This document shows, piece after piece, positions 25,935-34,414 of a stretch of DNA of 64,000 nucleotides. Every line of letters starts with the position of its first letter. The stretch's first letter is position 1. The position numbers and the translations under genes were made by a program. Origin of the DNA: Streptomyces sp. JB150 (GTDB lineage: Bacteria; Actinomycetota; Actinomycetes; Streptomycetales; Streptomycetaceae); the NCBI RefSeq assembly GCF_011193355.1, contig NZ_CP049780.1, positions 507,686-571,685 of the forward strand, in the 5' to 3' direction. The notes beneath the pieces are model-generated. The model saw only the letters and a list, made by a program, of their open reading frames with translations, had not been told where the DNA came from and ran no database searches.

Positions 25935-26117
25935 TCGTGTTACGAGCTCATAGGGTCACGTAGGCATGTTTCTTGTCACCGGTAAGGCCGTAGGTGCGCA
26001 TGGGTCAGACTTGGCAACGTCGGCTTCCGCACTACACGGCATGAACAACCGGCCTGCGGGCCAAGGCGAGACCCGGTCGTATGGAACCGGGCGCTCAAGG
26101 CCGCACGTCCCCCGTAC

Positions 26118-26568
26118 ATGCTGATCGTCCTGGGGATACTCTTTGCCGTCGCGCCCGCCGTCGTCTGGATGGCAGTCGCCCGCACCCGCCCTGTCGGCTT
26201 GGCGATCGGCGGCACGCTGCTCGCCGGAGCCAGTGTGCTGATCAGTGTCCAGCAGGGCTGGATCCACGCCCCCAGACCCGACGCCCATCTCGTGTTCACG
26301 GTCCTGGCGTCTCTGCTCATGCCGCGATCTGCGCGAGCGTGTCGTGCCGACGGAGGTACACCAGGCCGACCAGGGCACGCTGGTGCGGCGGGAGCTTGTT
26401 CGGGACCACCGTGAGTCGGCACCGCCCATTTCCTACACCACCGCCCTCATCGGCCACCTGTCCCAGCGGGCGCCCGGCCTGCTGCGGGTGCTACGGGAGA
26501 CCGATCCCGAGCACATCTTCCCCCCGTTCTCGCCGAACGCACCTACATCGGCGCCGGCCCCTGGGTGA
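26118..26568 (+). pseudogene. Broken small membrane protein (tentative)
   Basis: Frame 1 from ATG 26118 encodes two or three hydrophobic helices (MLIVLGILFAVAPAVVWMAV, VGLAIGGTLLAGASVLISV, LVFTVLASLL). The coding character then moves by +1 near 26310 into [17 protein letters not shown] and [19 protein letters not shown], ending in a proline-rich tail. Read together it would be a membrane protein with a cytoplasmic tail, disrupted by one frameshift. No family assigned and no ribosome site visible; this could be two unrelated fragments. Confidence 0.3.
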
Positions 26569-26785
26569 CCGCACCGGTCCGCCGCCCGCCCCGCCGAGGA
26601 TTCACACCGACCCAGCGCACGATGAACCGAGCACTGTCCGCGGCACGAGCACCAGTTGAACGGGGCGTCGCAAGGCTCAAGTCCTGGCGGATGTTCCGCA
26701 GGGCCCGCTGCAGCCCTAACCGCCCCTCGTCAATCGCCGCAGCCGTCCTCACTCTGGAGCGTCAGCACTGGAAGGCGCTCAATCA
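26530..26785 (+). pseudogene. 3' remnant of a second transposase type
   Basis: YIGAGPWVTAPVRR, then TMNRALSAARAPVERGVARL (catalytic Glu of a DDE domain) and KSWRMFRRARCSPNRP followed by AAVLTLERQ are typical of the C-terminal end of Streptomyces DDE transposases. The N-terminal two thirds are absent. Different in sequence from the remnants at 23635 and 25310. Confidence 0.6.
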
Positions 26786-27027
26786 GTGGATAACGGTTCA
26801 GAATCGGAGGCCGTTGGCCTGCGATCTGCAAGAAGTAGCAGCGCGTCGGCTTCGCTCAGTCCCGCCACCTGCCTCAAAGGCAGCGCTGCGATGCGACACC
26901 CGTCCGCATGTTTGTTCACAGGTCCCGATCGACGTGTTGCAAATCGCTCAGCCAGGGCCCCTCTGTACACGCGGTAACAGAACGGACAACGCGGCTCCTT
27001 GTAATCGTCATCCCACGTTGCAGCCAT
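26779..27027 (-). CDS. Small CxxC...HxxxC protein (possible zinc binding)
   Basis: An 82-residue ORF, ATG 27027, whose first 20 bases overlap the end of the membrane-protein gene at 27008. It has CPFC, then about 22 residues on HADGC, a possible C2HC zinc site. The rest is Ala/Leu/Arg-rich. The pair resembles a two-gene cassette. Base composition is lower in GC than the flanks. No homologue recognised; coding status rests on overlap and the motif. Confidence 0.45.
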   Translation of the reverse strand: MAATWDDDYKEPRCPFCYRVYRGALAERFATRRSGPVNKHADGCRIAALPLRQVAGLSEADALLLLADRRPTASDSEPLSTD

Positions 27028-27622
27028 CTGGCCCGCCCCTTCCTGTGTGCTGTCTTGTCTGCGCTCGACGAATCCGCCGTCGTTGTCCCCACACGCGGGA
27101 CGTTGAGTCGCCCCACTTCCACAACCTCCAGAACGCTTCTGCGGCCACTGCGCACAACACGGCCCAGAAAGCTGCCCAACGCCACCCTGCCAGTGTTCCG
27201 TCGGACGGCTGTGGGGCCAAAGTCAATGCGATTCCGGTGCCCAGCGCGATGAGTCCCAGGGTGTAGCAATAGGCGGCGACGCGGCTTCTACGCCGCCAGC
27301 GCTTCAGATCGACGTCCAGCTGCTGCACATATCGTGCACGTTCCGCCGCCGAGAGCGGAGAGCCGAACCATTGCTCAACCTCGGCCATGGAGTACAGGTA
27401 GGGCTTGGCACGGTATCCCCAGCGCACCGAGAGCACAAGGAAGATCACTGATAATGACAGAAGCAGGAGAGTGGGGCCCGGCCATCGGAACTTCTCCACG
27501 TCTGCAGCGATCACGCCCAGCATCGAGAGGGCACCAGCCGCCAGGAGTGGCGCAGCGATCCCTGTCACGGATTCAATGGTCCGCCCGAACCTCAAGTCGC
27601 GTCCGACGTCGCGTTCTTGCAC
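27008..27622 (-). CDS. Four-helix membrane protein of unknown function
   Basis: A 204-residue protein. GTG 27622 is preferred over GTG 27628 because AGGGGG then sits five bases upstream. Two helices (TGIAAPLLAAGALSMLGVIA, PTLLLLSLSVIFLVLSV), a cytoplasmic-like middle segment (MAEVEQWFGSPLSAAERARY...LKRWRRRS), two more helices (YCYTLGLIALGTGIALTL, AAFWAVLCAVAAEAFWRLW) and a basic C-terminus. The 2+2 helix arrangement with a charged centre recalls effector or sensor membrane proteins but no family is assigned. Lies inside the decayed accessory zone. Confidence 0.6.
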   Translation of the reverse strand: MQERDVGRDLRFGRTIESVTGIAAPLLAAGALSMLGVIAADVEKFRWPGPTLLLLSLSVIFLVLSVRWGYRAKPYLYSMAEVEQWFGSPLSAAERARYVQQLDVDLKRWRRRSRVAAYCYTLGLIALGTGIALTLAPQPSDGTLAGWRWAAFWAVLCAVAAEAFWRLWKWGDSTSRVWGQRRRIRRAQTRQHTGRGGPDGCNVG

Positions 27623-28600
27623 AGGCACCCCCTAGTGTTCTGCATTTCATCTTTTACCTCGGTGCCGTAGGTCAGTGCGCGCCGTAGGGCATCATCGCGT
27701 CCTTTGCTTCCCCGGCCAGGCAGTCCGGCAGGCAAGCGGGCAGGGTCGTGCCCGAGTCGACGCCACCCATGCACCGCCGACAGTTCGGCGCGGGTGGAAC
27801 TGTTCGAGGACGAGCCGGTGCGCCGCCTTCACGACGTGTCGACACGGTGTCGCGCCGTCTCGCCGGGGGCAGCGGGCTTGGCGAGTACGCTCTCATGCCC
27901 GATGTCGCGCTGGAGCCCGCGATCGGCGTGCGGCAGGAATGCCCACTCCACACCGCCCACGTCGAAGCCTCACCCGGCTCCTGCGGGACGCCGTCGGCAC
28001 CACCGGCGCAAGCGGAGTACCCGGGGAGGGAAACTGCTGTCACTGCGGCGGGACCGACCTGGCCCGCCCGCTGTGGAAGCCGTCGTTCTCAGCTGGCCAC
28101 AGCGTCGCGTACAGCGTGCTCGCGGGGGTGCTGGGCGGGGATCGCCTCGTACAGGTCCAAGGCGCGGCGGCGGACCAGGCCGGCACGGTAGTCGACACTG
28201 CTGTGCGTTCAGGGCGCCGTCCCACAGCTGCCCCGACGCCTCGTCCTGTGGGGCGGACACCAGCCGCAGCGGGACTGTCGGCCGTCGGCGGCGGTGCGGG
28301 CCGTGGCACCCAAAGTGCGCCCGCCCTCCGAGAACGCCCCGCCCGACTCCGCCTGGACGTCCAAGGCCTGCGCGGCGTGGGCATGGTGGGCGCGCGTACG
28401 GCGCTCGGGATCCGGGTCACGGGGAGGCGAGCACGCCAATGATTTCCCCCAACTAGGCGGCGGTCAGAGGGGGGTTGAGCAACGGCGTCGGCCGCCTCCC
28501 TCCGGTGTGGCGCACTGGAAGCGGCCAGAAGGACGTCCGTCCCTCCCGGGCATGACGCCACCGCAAGGACGCACGCCTATGTGGGGGTCAGCCGGCCGGT
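27623..28600. other. Degenerate region without a convincing gene
   Basis: Nearly 1 kb. Several frames are open on both strands, but none has a ribosome site, domain or consistent codon bias. Weak candidates are a plus-strand frame at 27748 (MPDVALEPAIGVRQECPLH within it) and a minus-strand frame at 28209-28439 (AHHAHAAQALDVQAESGG). Probably decayed accessory DNA. Confidence 0.45.
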
Positions 28601-28629
28601 TGAGATCGGCGAGCTCCTGGTCGACGATG

Positions 28630-28698
28630 CCAAGAAGAACACTCCTGGCCTTCGTCGGCATCGCCGCAGCCTTCATCAGCCACCGCCGACTCACCTAA
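28630..28698 (+). pseudogene. C-terminal scrap of an IS5-type transposase
   Basis: RTLLAFVGIAAAFISHRRLT followed by a stop is the usual end of the transposase type also seen at 23635-23894, and the bases beyond the stops are similar (TAATAAAACGGCG here, TAGAACGGCG there). Only about 20 codons survive. Confidence 0.6.
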
Positions 28699-28867
28699 TA
28701 AAACGGCGTGTGAGCCTGTTCCGCCGGCCCACCGGGCGCAGGAGGGCCTCGCCCGCGGACCGGCCGGTGCTCACGACGGGCTCCTCCGGCATTCCCTGCG
28801 CCGGGCCGTCACGGGGCAGCCGCACGCACCGAGACCGCTGGGCCGGCGGATCTGCTTGGATGACGTG

Positions 28868-29620
28868 ATGACGAGTGGATCCCCGGCCGGCGGCCCCCGG
28901 CACGACGACGGCTCCGGCCGCCTCCTCGCCACCCTGCTGGACCGTGCCGCCACCGGCCGGGACGGTCAGGTCTGGAGCGACCTGTGGACGGGGCTGTACC
29001 ACAACGGCACCCTCGACGTCTCCGATCCGCGCGTGTTCCCCGCCCTGGCGGCCATGGCGGAAGGCGCCGACGCCGGCACGGCGGCCTCGGCGCTCCATCT
29101 GGCCGGTGCCCTCCTCGTCCAGGCCGACGGCCGGCACGAGACCCGGACGCTGCGCGAAGAGCACGCCTGCGACGTCGCGCGCCTGCGGGCCGCCGCCCAC
29201 GGGTGGCGGAAGTCCACACGGGGCCGTGACGACTACTGCCACCTGCTGGAGGCGGTGCTCAACCTGGAGGGCGACGTCGACTGGGCGGAGGACCTGATCT
29301 GGGGCATCGTCAGCGGAGAGTACGAGCTGGAGTGCCCCGGCCCGGACGGCTGCTCGGTGGTGTGGGTGGTCATCGGCGAGCGGGGCTTCTTCAGTACGTC
29401 GGAGGACTACGCCCTCTCCGACGAGGTCCGCACCCTCCCCCTCCGTCCGGCCGCTCCCGCCGCTCTCGACGGTCTGGGCCGCCGGCTCCACGAGCTGGCC
29501 ATGGCGGACGGCCACGAGGATGTGGCCCGGGCCCTGACCCACGCCTTCGGCGAGGCGACCTGCCCGCGGTGCGAGCGCACCTTCTCCGTCGTCGGACAGG
29601 TCGTCGCACGCGCGAGCTGA
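28868..29620 (+). CDS. Hypothetical protein with C-terminal CxxC
   Basis: A 250-residue protein from ATG 28868 (GTG 28865 and TTG 28856 are in-frame alternatives; no strong ribosome site). It is acidic and helical, with repeating LLATLLDRA / ALAAMAEGAD / ASALHLAGALLV segments that could form HEAT-like repeats. A central WAEDLIWGIVSGEYELECPGPDG and a C-terminal TCPRCERTFSV give four cysteines that could bind zinc. No family recognised. First intact gene right of the decayed zone. Confidence 0.65.
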   Translation: MTSGSPAGGPRHDDGSGRLLATLLDRAATGRDGQVWSDLWTGLYHNGTLDVSDPRVFPALAAMAEGADAGTAASALHLAGALLVQADGRHETRTLREEHACDVARLRAAAHGWRKSTRGRDDYCHLLEAVLNLEGDVDWAEDLIWGIVSGEYELECPGPDGCSVVWVVIGERGFFSTSEDYALSDEVRTLPLRPAAPAALDGLGRRLHELAMADGHEDVARALTHAFGEATCPRCERTFSVVGQVVARAS

Positions 29621-30007
29621 GCGGTCGCGACGGGCGCCGCGGGAGGGCGGCCGCCGATCGCCGACCCCGGCGCCGCACCGCCACCACCGACCGGCGCTGC
29701 CGAAGGGCGGTTCCCCGCTCCGCCCGCGCCGGCGTAAGGCTTTCACTCGTGCAGTGGACCGGCGCTCGCGACCGTGAGGCGGGGGCGGATGACCCGCGGC
29801 CGGTGACGACGGGAGCGGGGACCGGTGACGGGCTGCGACTGGAACGCAGCGCGTCCTACCTGATCCCGGTCGGCGGGCCGGCCCCGGCGGACGCGGTCCG
29901 CTCCGCCGGGGCCGGCCGGGTGATGTCCGCGGCGGCCGAGCCCCGCTGAGCCGGCGGCCCGATCCCGGTTCCGACGCGCGGGTGGAACGGCGTGGCACAG
30001 TGGCGGT
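29621..30007. other. Intergenic region with a doubtful small ORF
   Basis: 387 bp of very GC-rich sequence. GTG 29749 to TGA 29949 is open for 66 codons (contains ERSASYLIPVGGPAPADAV), but lacks a ribosome site. The promoter of the SRAP gene should lie near 29960-30000. Confidence 0.35.
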
Positions 30008-30751
30008 ATGTGCGGCCGCTACGCCTCCACCCGCAGTCCGCAGGACCTGGTCCGGCTGTTCGACGTCGCCGAGTGGCACCCCGCCGAGACACTGGCCCCC
30101 AACTGGAACGTCGCGCCGACCGACGAGGTCTACGCCGTCCTGGAACGCACCCCCCGCGCACCGGGCGGCGACGCGTCCGTGCGCCGGGAGCTGCGGCGGC
30201 TGCGCTGGGGGCTGGTGCCCTCCTGGGCCAGGGACCCGAAGATCGGCTCCCGGCTGATCAACGCGCGGGTGGAGACGGTGCACGACAAACCGGCCTACCG
30301 CCGCGCCTTCGCCCGGCGCCGCTGCCTGCTCCCGGCGGACGGTTTCTACGAGTGGACCCCGCTGAAGGACCCCGCCACCGGCAAGACCCGCAAGCAGCCC
30401 TACTTCATCCACCCCGCCGCGGGGCAGGTCCTGGCCCTCGCGGGCCTGTACGAGTACTGGCGCGACCCCGGGGTCGAGGACGAGGACGATCCCGCCGCCT
30501 GGCTGATGACCTGCACCATCATCACCACCGAGGCCACCGACGCGGCCGGGCGTGTCCATCCGCGCATGCCGCTCGCCCTGCCCCCGGACCACTACGAGGC
30601 GTGGCTCGACCCCCGCCACGACGACACCGAGGACCTGCGCGCCCTGCTCACCCAGCCCGCGAACGGCGACCTCGCCGCCCGCCCCGTCTCCCCGGCCGTC
30701 AACAACACCCGTAACAACGGCCCGGAACTGCTGGACGAGATCGTCCTCTGA
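30008..30751 (+). CDS. SRAP-family abasic-site processing protein (YedK/HMCES-like)
   Basis: A 247-residue SOS response-associated peptidase-fold protein. Cys2 (after Met removal) is the residue that forms a thiazolidine crosslink with abasic sites in single-stranded DNA. Asn34 (PNWNVAPT), Glu115 (GFYEW) and His184 (HPRMP) complete the active site. The length is slightly above the E. coli protein owing to an insert (DPGVEDEDDP). It protects replication forks from error-prone repair of AP sites. No LexA box recognised upstream. Convergent with a Usp gene across a shared hairpin. Confidence 0.95.
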   Translation: MCGRYASTRSPQDLVRLFDVAEWHPAETLAPNWNVAPTDEVYAVLERTPRAPGGDASVRRELRRLRWGLVPSWARDPKIGSRLINARVETVHDKPAYRRAFARRRCLLPADGFYEWTPLKDPATGKTRKQPYFIHPAAGQVLALAGLYEYWRDPGVEDEDDPAAWLMTCTIITTEATDAAGRVHPRMPLALPPDHYEAWLDPRHDDTEDLRALLTQPANGDLAARPVSPAVNNTRNNGPELLDEIVL

Positions 30752-30788
30752 CGGGACGGCCGTCGCGTGCCGGTTCCGGACCCGTCAG
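30748..30788. terminator. Bidirectional terminator between convergent genes
   Basis: CTGACGGG (30748-30755) and CCCGTCAG (30781-30788) form the outer stem, each arm overlapping a stop codon of the SRAP and Usp genes. The inner sequence is GC-rich and can fold further. Confidence 0.6.
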
Positions 30789-31276
30789 GGGCGGGGCGGC
30801 GGCGGGGGCGGCATGGCCGGCGGCACCGGCGGAGCCTCCGGCCAGACCAGCAGCACCGGGCAGGGCGCGTGGTCGACGACGAAGCGGCCGGCGGGGCCGA
30901 GGCTGTGCGGGCCGAGGTGGGTACGGTCCCCGTCGCGGGCCAGGATCAGCAGTTCACAGCCCTCGGCCTCGGCGACCACCTCCCGCTCGACGCGCCCGGT
31001 CCGCTCGACCCGCGTACAGGGCAGGCCCAGCCGGTCGGCGGCGGCCTGGAGCAGGTCCCGCGCGGAGGCGGCGGCGAGGTGTTCCACCCGCGTGCCCGGA
31101 TCGCGCTCCGGGTGGCCACGGCCGAGCAGCCCGGCGAAGGCACCGTGGGCGGCGCCGGGGACATCGGCCGGGGTGACGTGCAGCAGGACGATCCCGGTGT
31201 CCGCCGTGGCGTGGGCCCGCGCGGCGTCCACGCAGGCGGGCCAGGTGCCCTCGACGATCCAGACGACCACGGCCAT
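30785..31276 (-). CDS. Universal stress protein family protein
   Basis: A 163-residue single Usp domain. It has the LLHVTPADVPG start and a nucleotide-loop-like region GDRTHLGPHSLGPAGRFVVDHAPCPVLLV. The strict G-2x-G-9x-G-S/T ATP motif is imperfect, so ATP binding is uncertain. The C-terminus is a proline tract (PPAMPPPPPPRP). It starts four bases after the stop of the ArsB-like transporter gene (31281), so the two are one operon and the Usp protein may modulate the transporter. Confidence 0.82.
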   Translation of the reverse strand: MAVVVWIVEGTWPACVDAARAHATADTGIVLLHVTPADVPGAAHGAFAGLLGRGHPERDPGTRVEHLAAASARDLLQAAADRLGLPCTRVERTGRVEREVVAEAEGCELLILARDGDRTHLGPHSLGPAGRFVVDHAPCPVLLVWPEAPPVPPAMPPPPPPRP

Positions 31277-31280
31277 GGGG

Positions 31281-32540
31281 TCAGCCTCCTCCGATCACCG
31301 CCAGCGAGACCCACAGTGCCACCACGGCGGCCGCCAGACTCGCCGGCACCGCGAGCACGCCGAGCCGGGTGAACTCCCGCAGCTCGACCTCCTGCTCGTG
31401 GGCATGGACGATACGCCGCCACAGCAGGGTGGCCAGCGAGCCCGCGTAGGTGAGGTTGGGGCCGATGTTCACCCCGAGCAGGACGGCGAGGACCGCGCCG
31501 GGCCCCGACGGGGCGGTCAGCGGCAGCAGCACCAGCACCGCGGGCAGATTGTTGATCACGTTCGCGAGGACGGCGGCCAGCGCGGCGAGCGCGAACAGTG
31601 CCACCAGCCCGGTGCCGTCGGGGATCAGGTGTCCCAGAGCCTCGTCCAGCCCGTTGTCCACGACCGCCCGGACCACGACGCCGAGCGCCAGTACGAAGGC
31701 GAGGAAGGGCACGGAGGCCGCGCTCAGCAGCGCCCGGGGTGTGGTGCGGCGCCGGAGCAGGGCCCGCACGGCGAGGAGCAGGGCACCCGCCAGGGCCGCC
31801 CAGGCCGGGTCGACGCCGACCGCCGAGGCCAGCACGAACCCGGCCAGTGTGCACCCCACGGTCACCAGGGCGAACACCGGCAGTGGCGGCGGCTCATCCA
31901 CGAGGGCGGCCTGTGCGCCGGCGTCCAGGTCGGTGGCGAAGAAACGGCGGAAGACCAGGTACTCGACGGCGATCGCGGCCACCCACGGCAGGGCCATCAG
32001 CGCGGCGAACCGGGTGAAGCTCAGACCGCTCGCCGTGAACGCCAGCAGGTTGGTCAGGTTCGAGACGGGCAGCAGCAGCGAGGCCGTGTTCGACAGGTGG
32101 GTGCAGGCGTAGACATGCGGTTTTGAGCGGGCGCCGAGCCGGGCGGCGGTGGCGAACACGACCGGTGTCAGCAGGACGACCGTGGCGTCCAGGCTGAGCA
32201 CGGCGGTGATGGCCGAGGCGGCCATGAAGACCTGGGCCAGCAGCCGCCGCGGCCGGCCGGCCGCCGTGCGCGCCATCCACGCCCCGCAGGCGTGGAACAG
32301 CCCGTCGTCGTCGCAGAGCTGGGCCAGGACGAGCACGGCCGCCAGGAAGCCGACGACCGGTGCGAGCCGTTCGACCTCGTCCAGTGCGGCGTCCAGTGGG
32401 AGCGCCCCCGTGGCGATCACCAGGGCCGCCGCGGGCACGGCCACCACCGCCTCCGGCCAGCCGAAGGGGCGGATGATCGCACAGGCCAGCACCAGGACGA
32501 GCAGGGCCGCGGACAGTGTCTCCGCGAGCTGGGTGTTCAG
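31281..32540 (-). CDS. ArsB/SLC13-like membrane transporter (apparent CTG start)
   Basis: An anion/arsenite permease-like protein with about 10-12 helices. Family marks are LSLDATVVLLTPVVFATA, HLSNTASLLLPVSNLTNLL and the second repeat ANVINNLPAVLVLLPL with GVNIGPNLTYAGSLATLLW. The frame runs past the first conventional start (GTG 32492) into NTQLAETLSAALLVLVLA, the normal family N-terminus. GGAAGGAACG lies just before CTG 32540, suggesting initiation there (419 aa). It could export arsenite or move other oxyanions; no ars genes are near. Co-transcribed with the Usp gene. Confidence 0.82.
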   Translation of the reverse strand: MNTQLAETLSAALLVLVLACAIIRPFGWPEAVVAVPAAALVIATGALPLDAALDEVERLAPVVGFLAAVLVLAQLCDDDGLFHACGAWMARTAAGRPRRLLAQVFMAASAITAVLSLDATVVLLTPVVFATAARLGARSKPHVYACTHLSNTASLLLPVSNLTNLLAFTASGLSFTRFAALMALPWVAAIAVEYLVFRRFFATDLDAGAQAALVDEPPPLPVFALVTVGCTLAGFVLASAVGVDPAWAALAGALLLAVRALLRRRTTPRALLSAASVPFLAFVLALGVVVRAVVDNGLDEALGHLIPDGTGLVALFALAALAAVLANVINNLPAVLVLLPLTAPSGPGAVLAVLLGVNIGPNLTYAGSLATLLWRRIVHAHEQEVELREFTRLGVLAVPASLAAAVVALWVSLAVIGGG

Positions 32541-32663
32541 AGTTCGTTCCTTCCGCGCGGCGGCCGAGCCGCCCGTACATCACAGCGAAGGTACCCGCTC
32601 GCACGGCCGCACCCGCCGCTGGGGCGACGGACCGTTCAGGAGTGGCCGCGGAGGCGCTGAGGT

Positions 32664-33137
32664 TCACGAGCCCTGCCTGTCGGTGGCGAGACGGCGACGC
32701 CACCAGAGTCCGGAACGCCACTGACGTTGGTCAGCGAACGGATCCGGCAGGGTACGCCGGAGGTACGCTGCGTCAAGAGAAGCCACCCGACTCCTCAGTT
32801 CCCTGCGAGCACGCCCCGGCAGTTGCTTCAGGACTTCCTGAAGGACGTCCCTCGCGTGCCGCACATCGTCGAAGGAACACCCGCGGCACGAGCACTCCGC
32901 GAGCTGCGGGTACAGGGAGCGGCATCCCGGTGAGAGCACAAAGGCTCGGTACCGCCTCAACGCTCGGTCTGTGGCACCCGGGTACACGTAGTAGTCGGTC
33001 GAGAGTCTCTCGACTCGGTGTATCGCCAGGCTGGTACGGGTCGAGAGCCAGTGGATCCGAGTTGGCGGCGGATCGCTCCAGGTGCGCGGGCCCTGTCGTC
33101 GGTCGGCGCGGAGCCCGCCGGGCCGTCTACGCGGCAT
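32664..33137 (-). CDS. Hypothetical protein, start uncertain
   Basis: A minus-strand frame of 157 codons. The part from about residue 45 onward looks coding (DYYVYPGATDRALRRYRAF, ARDVLQEVLKQLPGRARREL, LDAAYLRRTLPDPFADQRQW) with a Cys cluster CSCRGCSFDD. The first ~40 residues are Arg/Pro-rich and probably not translated. No good ribosome site is seen. Ends with a basic LWWRRRLATDRQGS. Family unknown. Confidence 0.5.
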   Translation of the reverse strand: MPRRRPGGLRADRRQGPRTWSDPPPTRIHWLSTRTSLAIHRVERLSTDYYVYPGATDRALRRYRAFVLSPGCRSLYPQLAECSCRGCSFDDVRHARDVLQEVLKQLPGRARRELRSRVASLDAAYLRRTLPDPFADQRQWRSGLWWRRRLATDRQGS

Positions 33138-33655
33138 CGGCCTTTCGGTCTGCGGTCATGGACGCCATCATGTCGCAATCGTGGAGGAGGTCGGAAGACC
33201 GCGTCGCGCGCGGGTTGCCATGCCCGAAGGTCATCGCTTTTCGGCCTTGCCATGAACCTCGGGCCTTGATCGTCCCGGAGCAGCATCGCTGCCCTCCCCC
33301 GGCGGTCCCGCCGCGAGAGCCGGTCGACCCCGCCCGCATCGGTCGGCGCGTCGTACGCCGCCGTGCCAGGGCATGGACACTGCCGCCGTCGCGGCCAAGA
33401 GCGGCCGATCGCGTCGTCGCGCTCGTCGAGGAGCCGGCCCCGGGGCTGCCGACGCCGTGAACGTAGAGATCGACGTGACGTGGAAGGACGTGGTGACGGT
33501 CGCCGTCCGCCGTGGGGAACCCTGCACGCCTCTGGCTCAGCGGGGACGAGCCGGCGGCCCTGAAGAACAGGACGGCCGGGATCTCGGGGTTTGCCATGCG
33601 CGCGTACGACGAGGCCCCCGTCGACCCGGCGTCGGCGGGGCCAGTAACGTGGCGT
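33138..33655. other. Region without a convincing gene
   Basis: 518 bp. Short open frames on both strands lack ribosome sites and change coding character (for example EIDVTWKDVVTVAVRRGEPC near 33460 on the plus strand, which soon loses its frame). Possibly a decayed gene; nothing can be assigned. Confidence 0.35.
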
Positions 33656-34126
33656 TCAGCAGGCGTCGTACTTCCAGGCGCCGTCTTCCCGCACCCACGG
33701 CTGCTGCTTCTGGTCGAACTTCGGCAGGCCGACGCCGTACGAGACGCGTGCCATGTCCCCGGAGAGCTGGTCGATCCGGAAGCGCTGCACCTCCTGCCGC
33801 CCATAGTCGCCGACGGCGCGCTCGGTGAGTGCGGCCATGGCCTCGGGGGTGATGCGCTCCTCGCAGCGGGCGGACAGCATGCCGTAGGTGGTGTCCGGCT
33901 TGTCGGCGAAGTAGGCGGCGGTGTAGGCCCGGACGGCGCGCTCCAGCTCGGCGGCGTCGGCCGGCGTCGCGGCGGGCGTCGCGCTGGCGGCGGGGGCGCT
34001 GGCGGCGGCCGGGGTGCTCGGCGTGCCGGTGGGTGCGGCGTCGGTGCCGTCGTCGGATGACGAGCAGGCGGTGAGCGCGAGCAGCAGGACGGCGGCGAGC
34101 ATGGTGGTGGCGGCGCGGGTGCGCAT
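33656..34126 (-). CDS. Small lipoprotein of unknown function
   Basis: A 156-residue lipoprotein. ATG 34126 with AAGGGGG upstream; lipobox LLLALTACSSS. An Ala/Pro/Thr-rich linker (residues ~30-60) leads to a compact α/β domain (ELERAVRAYTAAYFADKPDTTYGMLSARCEERI...; C-terminal PWVREDGAWKYDAC), resembling the NTF2-like/DUF4878 folds of many secreted lipoproteins. Two cysteines, one near the C-terminus. Function unknown. Confidence 0.8.
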   Translation of the reverse strand: MRTRAATTMLAAVLLLALTACSSSDDGTDAAPTGTPSTPAAASAPAASATPAATPADAAELERAVRAYTAAYFADKPDTTYGMLSARCEERITPEAMAALTERAVGDYGRQEVQRFRIDQLSGDMARVSYGVGLPKFDQKQQPWVREDGAWKYDAC

Positions 34127-34414
34127 GGATCCCCCTTGGGCGGTGTGGCTGAAGGGGCATGGTGCCATGACGGGCACGGGGGCGGGCTCCGCCGCCCGGC
34201 CTGTGGCCGCTGCGCACGTTGAACAGGTGGTCACCGTGGGTCATCGGTGCCGGGCCACGCCACCGCCCCACGTGACCTTCGCGGTCGCAAGGCCGATACT
34301 GCCTTCAGCGAGCACCTATCACCCCACGTCCGCCGAGCCGTCACCACCCGACACACCGTCGCACCGTCGGCATGAGGTCACAGAGCCGCCTGCCGATCTC
34401 TTCAGGAGGTACCC

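Noticed and set aside
23500..28700. An intact transposon or integrated element
   Set aside because: All transposase pieces are truncated or frameshifted, and no matching terminal repeats or integrase were found.
33460..33655. Fourth leader peptide (an RHVDL-like reading on the minus strand near 33470)
   Set aside because: No short ORF with a nearby start, no Cys near a stop and no sulfur gene downstream; resemblance is limited to four residues.
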